Source: Maledivibacter halophilus | GTDB taxonomy: Bacteria > Bacillota > Clostridia > Peptostreptococcales > Caminicellaceae | Length of the DNA: 64,000 nt | Direction of reading: 5' to 3' | Assembly (NCBI RefSeq): GCF_900167445.1 | Contig: NZ_FUZT01000009.1 | Coordinates: forward strand, 1-64,000 | Part shown: positions 53,776-62,463 of the stretch, in pieces | How the letters are laid out: every line of letters starts with the position of its first letter | How positions within the stretch are numbered: position 1 is the first letter of the stretch | Position numbers and translations under genes: made by a program | The notes under the pieces: generated by a model | What the model was told of the DNA's origin: nothing | Seen by the model: only the letters and a program-made list of their open reading frames with translations | The model's database searches: none

Positions 53776-54363
53776 GTGGCACAATTTTTGAAAGAAGAAA
53801 TAAGGAAAAGAATTATCAAATCTGCAATAAAGGAATTTAGTGAAAAAGGATATGATAGGTCATCTATAAAAAGTATTGCAAAGGGGGCTGATATTTCTGT
53901 AGGTAATTTGTATAGGTACTTTGAAAACAAGGAGGATTTACTAAGGGAAGTTATAGAACCTGTTTTTGGAGAACTGGCACAAATGATAAATGCAGAGAAT
54001 ATACTTTCGGATATGGACTATAAGGGCTATATTTACAATAAGCTAAATCGTTTTTTAGATTTGTATATTGCAAATAAATCAATTTTTTTCGTGGTAATTG
54101 ATGGGTGCAAGGGAACCAAAATGGGAAATATAATAGATAGTTTTACTGATATGCTTGCAGATAATATACAAAAACTGATAAGTAAATTTAATATTGGTGA
54201 TTTAATCAATGTATGGGGATTTTCCCGTGCCTTGGCAGTGGCTGTTATTCAGGGAACAATAAGCATTTTAAGAGATAGCAGTGATGAAGATGTAAAAGCT
54301 AATTTTTTTCAATATATTTCCTTTTTAATGAATGATTTCGATCAGCGTCTTGAAAAAATCTAA
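53776..54363 (+). CDS. TetR/AcrR family transcriptional regulator
   Basis: About 195-residue repressor. N-terminal helix-turn-helix: IIKSAIKEFSEKGYDRSSIKSIAKGADISVGNLYRYFENKEDLL, a textbook TetR domain; the rest is a helical ligand-binding domain. Start taken as the GTG at 53776, eight bases after GGAGGG; upstream codons in frame lack a site. It sits 175 nt before a two-gene RND efflux operon on the same strand and probably represses it. Confidence 0.9.
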   Translation: MAQFLKEEIRKRIIKSAIKEFSEKGYDRSSIKSIAKGADISVGNLYRYFENKEDLLREVIEPVFGELAQMINAENILSDMDYKGYIYNKLNRFLDLYIANKSIFFVVIDGCKGTKMGNIIDSFTDMLADNIQKLISKFNIGDLINVWGFSRALAVAVIQGTISILRDSSDEDVKANFFQYISFLMNDFDQRLEKI

Positions 54364-54538
54364 TTATTTTTATTTAATAATGAATATCAGTTCACTTATT
54401 TTATTGAGTAAAAGTGAATGCTTGTTCGTTTATATCGCTTCAAAAATAAACCTTAATGGATATTTTTAACTAAAATTAGGAAGTAGAAAGGATATCAATA
54501 GGTTTTTATAATTTTTTCAGTGCAAAGGAGGATGTATT

Positions 54539-55645
54539 ATGAGTAAAAGAAGAATTTTAATCATTACACAAATAATTATAGCTTTGGCCCTTGTATTTAC
54601 AGGATGTTCTCAAACAGAAGAGGTGGCTGTAGAAGAAAGGGTAAGGGCTGTTAAAGTCGAAGAAGTAAAGGAATCAGAAATGCCCCTTTTGCTTTCTTAT
54701 TTGGGAACAGTTGATTCAAAGGATATAGTTAAATACGGGTTTAAGACGCCGGGGAAATTAGGCAAAGTTTTTGTAGATGAAGGTGATAAAGTTGAAAAAG
54801 GAGCTAAACTTGCCCAGCTTGATATGCAGGATCTCCAATTTCAGTTTAGTGCTGCCGAATCTACCTTAAGAGCAGCAGAATTAAATATAAAAAAGGCTAA
54901 GGAAGCCTATGAATATGCCCAGAGTTTACTTAAAAGAGTAGAAAAATTGCATGAAAAGGGAAGTGTTACTGAGGATTCCTATGATAAAGCAAAGCTTCAA
55001 GTTTCTACAACTGAGCATACATATGATCAGGCAAAGGCTCAATATGAGAAGGCCAAAACAGATTATGATTATAAGAAAAGCCTTCTAGAGGATGCAACCC
55101 TCTATGCTGACCAAAATGGAAGTGTATTAAAGGTACCCTTTAAAGAAAGTGAGCTTATTCCTCAGGGATATCCAGCTGTAGTTATAAGGGGGACTCAAAG
55201 AGTTATAAATGTAGGTGTTGCACAAAAGGATTTAAATAGAATCCAAATTGGAATGAAGGCTTATGTAGAAGTAGATGGAGAGAAGGCAGAAGGAATAGTA
55301 ACAAATATAGCTGAGACTCCTGATGCTGAAACAAGAACATATAATGCAGAAGTAACCGTAAAGGAAAATGTTTATAAATTAGGTTCCATTGCTAAGGTTG
55401 ATTTTGATCTGGGAAAAGAAAAGGCTATTTGGATACCTGTTACATGTCTTTTATCCGATGGAGAAGACTATGTATATGTTGTAAGGGAAGATAGAGCATT
55501 TAAAACAATAGTTGAGATAGAAAAGTCCTATGGAGACCATGTAAAAGTTAATGGACTTAAAAGCGGTGATATTTTAGTGAATAGTGGAATGAAAAATCTT
55601 AGAGATGGTATAAAGGTAAATATTGCAGGTCAGGGGGGATTATAA
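54539..55645 (+). CDS. RND efflux system adaptor (membrane fusion) lipoprotein
   Basis: 368-residue HlyD/AcrA-type adaptor. Lipobox VFTGC at residues ~19-23 indicates anchoring to the outer face of the membrane. A split lipoyl domain (GKLGKVFVDEGDKVEKGAKLAQLD and ATLYADQNGSVLKVPFKESE) flanks a coiled-coil hairpin (residues ~100-180, with many Ala, Lys and Glu), then beta-barrel and membrane-proximal domains. The stop overlaps the pump gene start by one base. Confidence 0.93.
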   Translation: MSKRRILIITQIIIALALVFTGCSQTEEVAVEERVRAVKVEEVKESEMPLLLSYLGTVDSKDIVKYGFKTPGKLGKVFVDEGDKVEKGAKLAQLDMQDLQFQFSAAESTLRAAELNIKKAKEAYEYAQSLLKRVEKLHEKGSVTEDSYDKAKLQVSTTEHTYDQAKAQYEKAKTDYDYKKSLLEDATLYADQNGSVLKVPFKESELIPQGYPAVVIRGTQRVINVGVAQKDLNRIQIGMKAYVEVDGEKAEGIVTNIAETPDAETRTYNAEVTVKENVYKLGSIAKVDFDLGKEKAIWIPVTCLLSDGEDYVYVVREDRAFKTIVEIEKSYGDHVKVNGLKSGDILVNSGMKNLRDGIKVNIAGQGGL

Positions 55646-58600
55646 TGGGAACTATCATAGGTAATATGGTAAATAGAAAAAGAATAATAATATTTCTTGC
55701 TATTATAATCTCTATTGTAGGTGCATTATCCTATTACCATCTTCCCAGACAGGAAAGTCCCGATGTTTCTGCTCCTATTGCAATGGTAATAACGCCCTAT
55801 CCCGGAGCATCGGCACAGGATGTTGACCAGCTTGTTACAAAAAAGATAGAAGACGAATTAGCTGAGCTTGATGGATATGATTACAGTATGGCTGTATCAA
55901 AGGACAGTGTTTCAATTGTAGGAGTTATATTCCAGAGCGATGTTGATACGGATCAGGCAATGCAAAATGTAAGAAATACTGTAGTTGATATCAAAAGTGA
56001 ACTGCCAAGTGGAACATTTCAAAGTACCATTAATACAGACCTTGTTGAAACCGCTGGTATTATCATAAGTTTATCAGGAGAAAATTACAGCTATGAGCAG
56101 CTTGCATCCTTTGGAGAGCAGTTTAGAGAACAATTGATAGATATTGATGGAGTATCAAGGTTTTCTATTGATGGAGATTTGGAAAAGGAAGTTGAAGTTA
56201 AAGTAGATATTCCAAGACTTAATCAGCTTGGGGTGTCAATGGAAGATATATATACCTTGCTTATGGCTCAAAATATTGAAATTCCTTCGGGAAATATTGA
56301 AAGTGGTAAGCAGAAGATCAAGGTCAAAACCTTTGGTAATTATTCTTCCCTAGATGAAATTAGAAATACAATTATTGGAGTTTCCAGGGAAACCGGTGTA
56401 GTTACCAGACTGGGAGATATTGCAGAAATAAATATGGTAGTTGAAGATGGAGTTGAAAAGTTTAAGCAGGATGGGAAAAATGCAGTTCTCCTTACAGGTT
56501 ATTTTGAAGAAGGTAAAAATGTTGTTATTATAGGAAAAGATGTAAGAAAAACTATCGATGAACTAAAAGCTCAGCTTCCTGAGGACCTTATGATAGAGGA
56601 AGTTGTTTATCAGCCCCAGGATGTAAGTGATTCTACAAATGAGTTTATGATGAATCTTTTAACGGGGATAATATTTGTAATTGTTGTTGTATGCCTTGGA
56701 ATGGGACTTAGAAATGCTGTTGTGGTGTCTGCGGCGGTTCCTCTTTCAATATTAATTACATTTGCGGTAATGTATTTTACTGGAATTAAGATTCATCAGA
56801 TATCATTGACAGCCCTTATTATAGCACTGGGGATTCTAGTTGATAATGCCATAGTTGTCAGTGATATGATTCAAGTAAGGATTAATGATGGAGAAGAAAG
56901 GTTATCTGCGGTGCGAAGGGGTACCAAGATGTCGGCCATACCGATTTTTACTGCTACTTTAACTACTATTGCGGCCTTTTCTCCACTTTTAGGAATTCAC
57001 GGCGTTGTTGGGGAATTTGTTAAAACAGTGCCCTTGGTTTTAATAATTTCTGTTGTGGCTTCATATCTGGCAGCTATGTTTGTTATGCCATCTATGGCAT
57101 CAATATTCTTTAAACCAGAAAAGAAGAAAAAGAAGAAAGAAAGTATTGTAAGGGGCTTTTTTGGAAAGGCATTGACCATTGCATTAAAGGCAAAGAAATT
57201 AACTATTATTACAGTATTTGTAGCTTTAATTTTAGTTGTGAAATTTGTTTTACCCCTATTGGATTCTCAGTTTTTCCCTTATGTAGATAAGGATTTGGTA
57301 TATATAGATATGTACGCTGAAAAACCTGGGGATATAGATGCTACTGAAAAATTAACCGATGAAGTTGCAAAGCTTATGGGAGAGCAGCCTGAAATAACAA
57401 GCACAACAGTTGCAATTGGAGATGGAATGCCTAAATTTTATATAACAATGCTTCCTGCAATGCCTTCTAAGGATTACGCCCAGATGGTATGTAAATTTGA
57501 TTTGGGAGAAAAAGAGAATAGAAGATTTGAAAATAGAAAGCAATTTTCTGATTATATCCAGAATCTTTTAGATGAAAATGTTTCAACTGGAGATTGTCAG
57601 GTGAAGCTCTTAGAATATGCAAAGCCCCTTCCAAAGGTAAGTGTTAAGGTAGGGGGAGAAGATTTGGATAAATTGGAAAAAGTGGCTAAAATGATAGAGG
57701 CTGAAGCTAGAAAGATAGAGGGTACTAATAATTTAAGTGTAGATATGGCCGATGATACCTTCCAGTTTGAAGTACATGTTGATGATGATAAAGCCAGCAG
57801 TATGGGAATTTCAAAATATGATATTCAAAGACAAATCAATATAGGTTTATATGGAGCTACGGCTACGGTTTACAGAAGAGACGGTAAAGAATATGATATT
57901 AAGGTTAAAAGCAATATGAATAATATTAAGGATCTTCAAAACTTTGAAATAAAATCTTCAATAACTGGGGAAAAGGTGACCCTCAAGCAAATTGCAAATA
58001 TAGACTTCGGACCTAAAAAGGATACTGTAAAGAGATATAAATGTAAAAAGACAGTTTCTGTAGAAGGCGGTGTTTTAGAAGGATATGATGCATCGGTAGT
58101 GGAAAATAGAATAGAAAATGAAATTCTTCCTAAGATAGATACCTTTGGTACAAAGATAACCTTTGATGGGGAAAGGGAGATGATTAAGGAGTACTTTACA
58201 ATCGTGGCGATACTTGCGGTTATAGCTATATTTATAATATATATAATCCTTGTAGTCCAGTTTAATTCCTTTATTCAACCATTGGTTATTCTTGTGACAA
58301 TACCACTGTCAATTATAGGTTCTGTTGTTGGATTGTTTATATTTGATAAGCCCCTATCCTTTATGGCATTTTTAGGTGTTGTTGCCCTTATAGGATTGGT
58401 TGTTAAGAATGGAATTCTTCTTATTGAATATATCAATGATTCAAGGAAGAAAGGACATTCTATAGATGAAGCATGTGTTGATGCAGTAGGTAAAAGATTT
58501 AATGCCATTATTTTAAGTGCTGCTACAACAGTAATGGGACTTGTGCCATTGGCTTTTTCCAAAAGCGAATTATTTCCACCTATGGCTATTTCCCTTATGT

Positions 58601-58719
58601 CAGGTCTTATAGTATCTACATTCCTGACCATGGTGATAATTCCTGTAATATACAGTCTTGTAGAAACCTTTATTGAAAAGCGTAGAAATAGAAAGATAGA
58701 AGTAGAAAATAGAGCTTAG
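55645..58719 (+). CDS. RND family efflux pump (AcrB type)
   Basis: 1024-residue inner-membrane proton-driven exporter, full length. Twelve membrane helices in two halves, each with a large extracytoplasmic loop: first block MVNRKRIIIFLAIIISIVGALSYYHLPRQESPD, ALIIALGILVDNAIVVSDMI with the paired acidic residues of helix 4, and FMAFLGVVALIGLVVKNGILLIEYI in the second half. Such pumps normally work with an outer-membrane channel; none is encoded here and the genome appears Gram-positive. Substrates may be lipids or hydrophobic drugs. Confidence 0.95.
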   Translation: MGTIIGNMVNRKRIIIFLAIIISIVGALSYYHLPRQESPDVSAPIAMVITPYPGASAQDVDQLVTKKIEDELAELDGYDYSMAVSKDSVSIVGVIFQSDVDTDQAMQNVRNTVVDIKSELPSGTFQSTINTDLVETAGIIISLSGENYSYEQLASFGEQFREQLIDIDGVSRFSIDGDLEKEVEVKVDIPRLNQLGVSMEDIYTLLMAQNIEIPSGNIESGKQKIKVKTFGNYSSLDEIRNTIIGVSRETGVVTRLGDIAEINMVVEDGVEKFKQDGKNAVLLTGYFEEGKNVVIIGKDVRKTIDELKAQLPEDLMIEEVVYQPQDVSDSTNEFMMNLLTGIIFVIVVVCLGMGLRNAVVVSAAVPLSILITFAVMYFTGIKIHQISLTALIIALGILVDNAIVVSDMIQVRINDGEERLSAVRRGTKMSAIPIFTATLTTIAAFSPLLGIHGVVGEFVKTVPLVLIISVVASYLAAMFVMPSMASIFFKPEKKKKKKESIVRGFFGKALTIALKAKKLTIITVFVALILVVKFVLPLLDSQFFPYVDKDLVYIDMYAEKPGDIDATEKLTDEVAKLMGEQPEITSTTVAIGDGMPKFYITMLPAMPSKDYAQMVCKFDLGEKENRRFENRKQFSDYIQNLLDENVSTGDCQVKLLEYAKPLPKVSVKVGGEDLDKLEKVAKMIEAEARKIEGTNNLSVDMADDTFQFEVHVDDDKASSMGISKYDIQRQINIGLYGATATVYRRDGKEYDIKVKSNMNNIKDLQNFEIKSSITGEKVTLKQIANIDFGPKKDTVKRYKCKKTVSVEGGVLEGYDASVVENRIENEILPKIDTFGTKITFDGEREMIKEYFTIVAILAVIAIFIIYIILVVQFNSFIQPLVILVTIPLSIIGSVVGLFIFDKPLSFMAFLGVVALIGLVVKNGILLIEYINDSRKKGHSIDEACVDAVGKRFNAIILSAATTVMGLVPLAFSKSELFPPMAISLMSGLIVSTFLTMVIIPVIYSLVETFIEKRRNRKIEVENRA

Positions 58720-58738
58720 AAACTTATGAAATATTAAA

Positions 58739-58776
58739 GAGATGACTTTTGTTTTGATCAAGAGTCATCTTTTTTA
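58739..58776 (+). terminator. Rho-independent terminator after the RND pump gene
   Basis: AGATGACT pairs with AGTCATCT, followed by TTTTTT. Confidence 0.85.
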
Positions 58777-58892
58777 ATATGTGGATTTTCTATTAAAGAT
58801 AAGGAATATTGGGGATTAAAATATCTATGTTTTTGACATTTTGTTAATGTATAAATTAAGTTTTGCTATGGCAATCTATATAAATGTAAGAA

Positions 58893-58921
58893 TTGACAAA
58901 GAAAGAAATAATAGATAAAAT
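58893..58921 (+). promoter_or_regulatory. Promoter of the AraC-family regulator gene
   Basis: TTGACA (58893-58898), 17-base spacer, TAAAAT (58916-58921); a Fur box follows directly. Confidence 0.75.
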
Positions 58922-58927
58922 TATGGT

Positions 58928-58947
58928 AAATGATAATTATTATCAAA
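58928..58947 (+). promoter_or_regulatory. Fur box at the AraC-family regulator promoter
   Basis: TGATAATTATTATCA (58931-58945), a perfect 7-1-7 inverted repeat, located around the predicted transcription start. Confidence 0.85.
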
Positions 58948-59031
58948 AACTTCTTCCTAGGTGTTTTAGTGGGTTTTAAAAAAGCTTATTTTTTTATTAG
59001 CTTTATTGTTATAAAAAGGAGCTATTATAAA

Positions 59032-60021
59032 ATGAAAAAAGACATAATAGATAATTATTACAAATATATAGAAGATAGATATTGCTCTATGACATTGGAT
59101 GAATTATTGGGAAAAAAATATATTGTTTCTGAAAAATTTGGCATTGGAAGCTTTTTAAGGATGAAAATAGAAGATGGTTTAGAAATAGCAAGGATGGAAT
59201 TTGATCAAATGGAAATGGATATTGATAATAGAGGATATAGGGATGATGTTTTAGAAGTCGCCTATTGCTATAGTGGAAGTATAAAAATTACATCCCTGCC
59301 CGATAATAGGAAGTATGTACTTAAAGCAGGAGATATCTGTATTTATAAGATGCTTAATGATTTAGATTATTTTAAATTTGAATATGAAAATTGCAAAACT
59401 ATATCTATTCATATGTATTTTAAAGCTATTAAAAGCGTTATAAGTCCATCCTGGGAAGATAAAGTTATAATAGATTGGCAGGAAAGTATCAATAATATAT
59501 TTAAAGGAAATACAATAGTAATTGAAAAATCAAGCTACGATTTAAAGGAAATAGCTAGGCAAATAGATTATATATCCAGTAATAATGTAATGAGTTATAT
59601 GAAGCTGAAATTAAAAACAATTGAATTTTTAGCCACCTTTCTTGAAGAAAAATTAAGGGGAGATAGTAGGAATTTAGAAAAACAAGAAAGTGAAATAGTA
59701 TCTAAGTCAAAGGAGATAATAAATAGAAATCTTGCCTATCCCCCTTCAGTTAAAGAATTAGCCATGAAATTAAATATTAGTGTTTATAAATTACAAAAAG
59801 CCTTTAAAGAAATTACAGGGAATACAGTGTATAAATATATAAAAAAAGAAAAGCTTGAAAAAGCTAAATATTTATTGAAAAATACAAATATGTCAATTTT
59901 AGAAATTTCAATTGAAATAGGATATGAGAACCCAAGTAAATTTGCAAACTTGTTTAAACAATATAACCATATGACTCCTTTAAAATATAGGAAAATTCAA
60001 AATAGCATTGAAGAAAAATAA
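59032..60021 (+). CDS. AraC family transcriptional regulator
   Basis: About 329-residue regulator. N-terminal cupin-like sensing domain (ISTLPDN/KYVLKAGDICIYK region), C-terminal double helix-turn-helix: YPPSVKELAMKLNISVYKLQKAFKEITGNTVYKYI and NTNMSILEISIEIGYENPSKFANLFKQYNHMTPLKYR. Start at 59032 has AAAGGAG upstream; the frame is open 34 codons further but that part would cover the Fur box and promoter. The Fur box makes it iron-responsive, like AraC-type regulators of siderophore uptake; the target is unknown. Confidence 0.9.
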   Translation: MKKDIIDNYYKYIEDRYCSMTLDELLGKKYIVSEKFGIGSFLRMKIEDGLEIARMEFDQMEMDIDNRGYRDDVLEVAYCYSGSIKITSLPDNRKYVLKAGDICIYKMLNDLDYFKFEYENCKTISIHMYFKAIKSVISPSWEDKVIIDWQESINNIFKGNTIVIEKSSYDLKEIARQIDYISSNNVMSYMKLKLKTIEFLATFLEEKLRGDSRNLEKQESEIVSKSKEIINRNLAYPPSVKELAMKLNISVYKLQKAFKEITGNTVYKYIKKEKLEKAKYLLKNTNMSILEISIEIGYENPSKFANLFKQYNHMTPLKYRKIQNSIEEK

Positions 60022-60065
60022 CATAATTTTGTTTTTGGAGCTTTTTTTATTTATATTGGAGTAGA

Positions 60066-60084
60066 AAATGATAATCATTATCTC
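60066..60084 (+). promoter_or_regulatory. Fur box upstream of the suf-fur operon
   Basis: ATGATAATCATTATC matches the core of the Fur consensus GATAATCATTATC exactly. A weak TTGGAG/TATCTC promoter would place it between -35 and -10. Confidence 0.85.
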
Positions 60085-60181
60085 TTAAAATAATATTAAG
60101 ATGTATAACAAAGCTTTATTATTGGAAATCTATAGATCGCCCATAGTAAAACTTAATTTATACTGAAGGGAGTGGGCTGAA

Positions 60182-60883
60182 ATGAGTTTTTTGAGAATTA
60201 ATAATTTATCTACCCAGGTAGATGGAAAAGATATTTTAAAAAAAATAAATTTAAAAATTGAAAAAGGAGAAACCCATGTATTATTAGGGGCTAATGCATC
60301 GGGAAAGTCTACATTACTTTATACATTAATGGGTTTTCCTAAATATAATGTTGTAGAGGGTAATATAGTTTTTAATGGAAAGAATATAACGGGCTTAGAA
60401 ATAGAAGAAAGGGCGAGAATGGGAATTGCTGCGGTTTATCAGAATCCTCCTGCTATAAATGTAAAGCTATCTAAGCTTTTAGATAAGATATCTAAGAGAA
60501 AGATAGAGTTAGAAGGAACTAAGGAATTGATGGAAAGAGAGGTGAATATAGGTTTTTCTGGAGGAGAAAGAAAGCTGTCGGAGGTTATTCAGGTTATTAG
60601 CCTAAATCCAGAATTTATAATTTTAGATGAACTAGATGCGGGATTAGATATAAAAAATCTTGAGAGATTAAGCTCTATAATAAAGAAAGAATTAGATGGC
60701 AAATCAATTCTTTTAATTACCCACAGGGGAAGAGCACTTAGATTTTTCAAACCAGACTTTGCCCATGTTATGTTGAAAGGAGAAATTGTTTGTTCATCAA
60801 AAAATTGGCAGAAAATATGGAAAACAATTGAGGAGGATGGTTATGAAAGATGTAAAAGGTGCGAATTATACTCAAATAGATAA
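60182..60883 (+). CDS. sufC: SufC-type Fe-S assembly ATPase
   Basis: 233-residue cytosolic ABC ATPase, a little shorter than typical SufC. Walker A LLGANASGKSTLLYTLMG, Q-loop VYQNPPAINVK, signature GFSGGERKLSEV, Walker B FIILDELDAGLD (the DELDAGLD/DSGLD form diagnostic for SufC), switch ITHRGRAL. Paired with a single SufB/SufD-like scaffold gene overlapping by 41 nt; no sufS, sufU or second scaffold is present, so this is a minimal SufBC (SMS-like) system. Confidence 0.88.
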   Translation: MSFLRINNLSTQVDGKDILKKINLKIEKGETHVLLGANASGKSTLLYTLMGFPKYNVVEGNIVFNGKNITGLEIEERARMGIAAVYQNPPAINVKLSKLLDKISKRKIELEGTKELMEREVNIGFSGGERKLSEVIQVISLNPEFIILDELDAGLDIKNLERLSSIIKKELDGKSILLITHRGRALRFFKPDFAHVMLKGEIVCSSKNWQKIWKTIEEDGYERCKRCELYSNR

Positions 60884-61796
60884 TAAAGCTCAAATAGTTC
60901 AGCAAGAGAATGTTGTGATTTTAACTAGTCCCAAGGCCTATGAAAGGTTTGACTGGAGCAGAGAGCATTTTCCAACGAAGCCCTATGAGGGATATTTTAT
61001 TTGGATTAAGAATTCTTTAGCAGATCCCTTAATTACTAATACTTTAATATGTTCTGAGCATGTCAGTCAAAGCACAATGAATTTAGTAGTAGTAGAGGAA
61101 GGCATAAGGGCAAAGATGTATAATACCTGTGCTGCTAAAAGGCAAAATTTATATGGAAAGCATGTGGGGCGTACAAAAACTATTGTAAAGAAAAATGCTA
61201 TGCTTGAAATAAATCATTTACATAGCTGGGGGAAAGATGATCAAGTAAGTTCAAGCATGGAGCTTATTTTAGAAAAGGGTGCAGAAATATATCTTACGCA
61301 AAAATGTCAAAGGGCCCCTATGAAGCTAGTCCTTGAAAATCGTAATTATTTGGATGAAAAGGCTTCTTTGAATTATTCAACTACTATTTTGGCTAATGAA
61401 AGTAAAATAGAAATGTATGATGACACTTATTTAAATGGAAAAGATGCAAATGGTATATCAAGGGTAAAGGTTATTGCTAAAAAGAATACTGAAATAAATA
61501 CGAAAAGTCGAATGTTTGCAAACGAGTCTGCAACAGGGCATTTGGATTGTATGGGACTTCTGTTATCCAATGATTCAAGTATTGTTGCTGTACCTGAGCT
61601 TATAAATAAGAATAAAGATGCTTCCCTTACCCATGAAGCTTCAGTGGGAAAAATTTCTGATGAGGTTTTAAATTATTTAAGGAGTAGGGGCCTGAGTGAG
61701 GATCAGGCTATAGATTTAGTAATAACAGGCTTTTTAGGAGAAGAAGAAAAAATAGTTATTGGAGATACTGTTATTTCCTCAAAGGTAAATATGTAA
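60843..61796 (+). CDS. SufB/SufD family Fe-S cluster scaffold protein
   Basis: About 317-residue parallel beta-helix scaffold. C-terminal half: LGLLLSNDSSIVAVPELINK, DASLTHEASVGKISDEVLNYL and LRSRGLSEDQAIDLVITGFLGE, which is the SufB/D core ending, including the SHEAxxG-type block (here THEASVG). It is shorter than SufB (~470) or SufD (~430), matching the minimal clostridial/archaeal type. Start at 60843 is six bases after GAGGAGG; the longer frame runs inside sufC. Probably binds SufC and serves as the cluster assembly platform. Confidence 0.85.
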   Translation: MKDVKGANYTQIDNKAQIVQQENVVILTSPKAYERFDWSREHFPTKPYEGYFIWIKNSLADPLITNTLICSEHVSQSTMNLVVVEEGIRAKMYNTCAAKRQNLYGKHVGRTKTIVKKNAMLEINHLHSWGKDDQVSSSMELILEKGAEIYLTQKCQRAPMKLVLENRNYLDEKASLNYSTTILANESKIEMYDDTYLNGKDANGISRVKVIAKKNTEINTKSRMFANESATGHLDCMGLLLSNDSSIVAVPELINKNKDASLTHEASVGKISDEVLNYLRSRGLSEDQAIDLVITGFLGEEEKIVIGDTVISSKVNM

Positions 61797-61841
61797 AGAA
61801 GCTTAGGACTTTAAGAAGATTGAGTGTAGAGAGGTGATTTG

Positions 61842-62291
61842 ATGGACTTACAAGTAAATAATGCTATTAAGGAATTAATGGGAAAAAATGATGTGAGAAT
61901 AACAAATCAGAGAAAAAGGGTTCTTGAAATTCTAATTGAGAATAAAGACAAGCATATTTCCGTTGAAGAAATTTATAGTCTTTCTAAGAAAAAGGGGAAT
62001 GTTATTGCTCTCCCAACTATCTATAGAACTATGGATATTTTAGAGAGGATAGGTACAGTTATTAAGCATGATTTTGGTGATGGAGCTGCAAAATACGAGT
62101 TTTTTATGAAGGAAGAAGAAAACCATCATCATCTAATTTGTGAAAAATGTGGTAAAATTATAGAAATCTCTAATGCCCTACAAGATGATTTGGATGAGAG
62201 GATATTAAATGAAAATGGATTTTTGTGTGAAAAAAAACAGTTGAAAATTTATGGCTACTGCAAAGAATGCATAAATGTATTAAATGAATGA
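61842..62291 (+). CDS. fur: Fur family metalloregulator
   Basis: About 149-residue regulator. Winged helix: RITNQRKRVLEILIENKDKHISVEEIYSLSKKKGNVIALPTIYRTMDILERIG; metal sites: HHHLICEKCGKIIEI with its CxxC and YGYCKEC giving the second CxxC, so a structural zinc site is complete. Better fit to Fur than PerR or Zur, but metal choice is not certain. GAGAGGTG precedes the ATG. As third gene behind a Fur box it is probably autoregulated with the Fe-S genes. Confidence 0.9.
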   Translation: MDLQVNNAIKELMGKNDVRITNQRKRVLEILIENKDKHISVEEIYSLSKKKGNVIALPTIYRTMDILERIGTVIKHDFGDGAAKYEFFMKEEENHHHLICEKCGKIIEISNALQDDLDERILNENGFLCEKKQLKIYGYCKECINVLNE

Positions 62292-62320
62292 TAGTAATTT
62301 TCTTTATAATAATCATTTCT

Positions 62321-62353
62321 AAAATCTAACCATTTGGTTAGATTGATTTTTTT
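62321..62353 (+). terminator. Rho-independent terminator of the suf-fur operon
   Basis: ATCTAACC (62324-62331) pairs with GGTTAGAT (62336-62343), then TTTTTTT. Confidence 0.85.
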
Positions 62354-62463
62354 GAAATAAAAAAGATGATATAATATTACTAATAAAAGTAGAATTTAGA
62401 TTTAAATTATTATTAAAGATAGTTATTTTTATTATCATTATAGGATAATAAGGAGAGTAGTAG

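Noticed and set aside
58930..59031. Upstream extension of the AraC-family protein
   Set aside because: The extension would overlap the Fur box and predicted transcription start; the ATG at 59032 has a good ribosome binding site.
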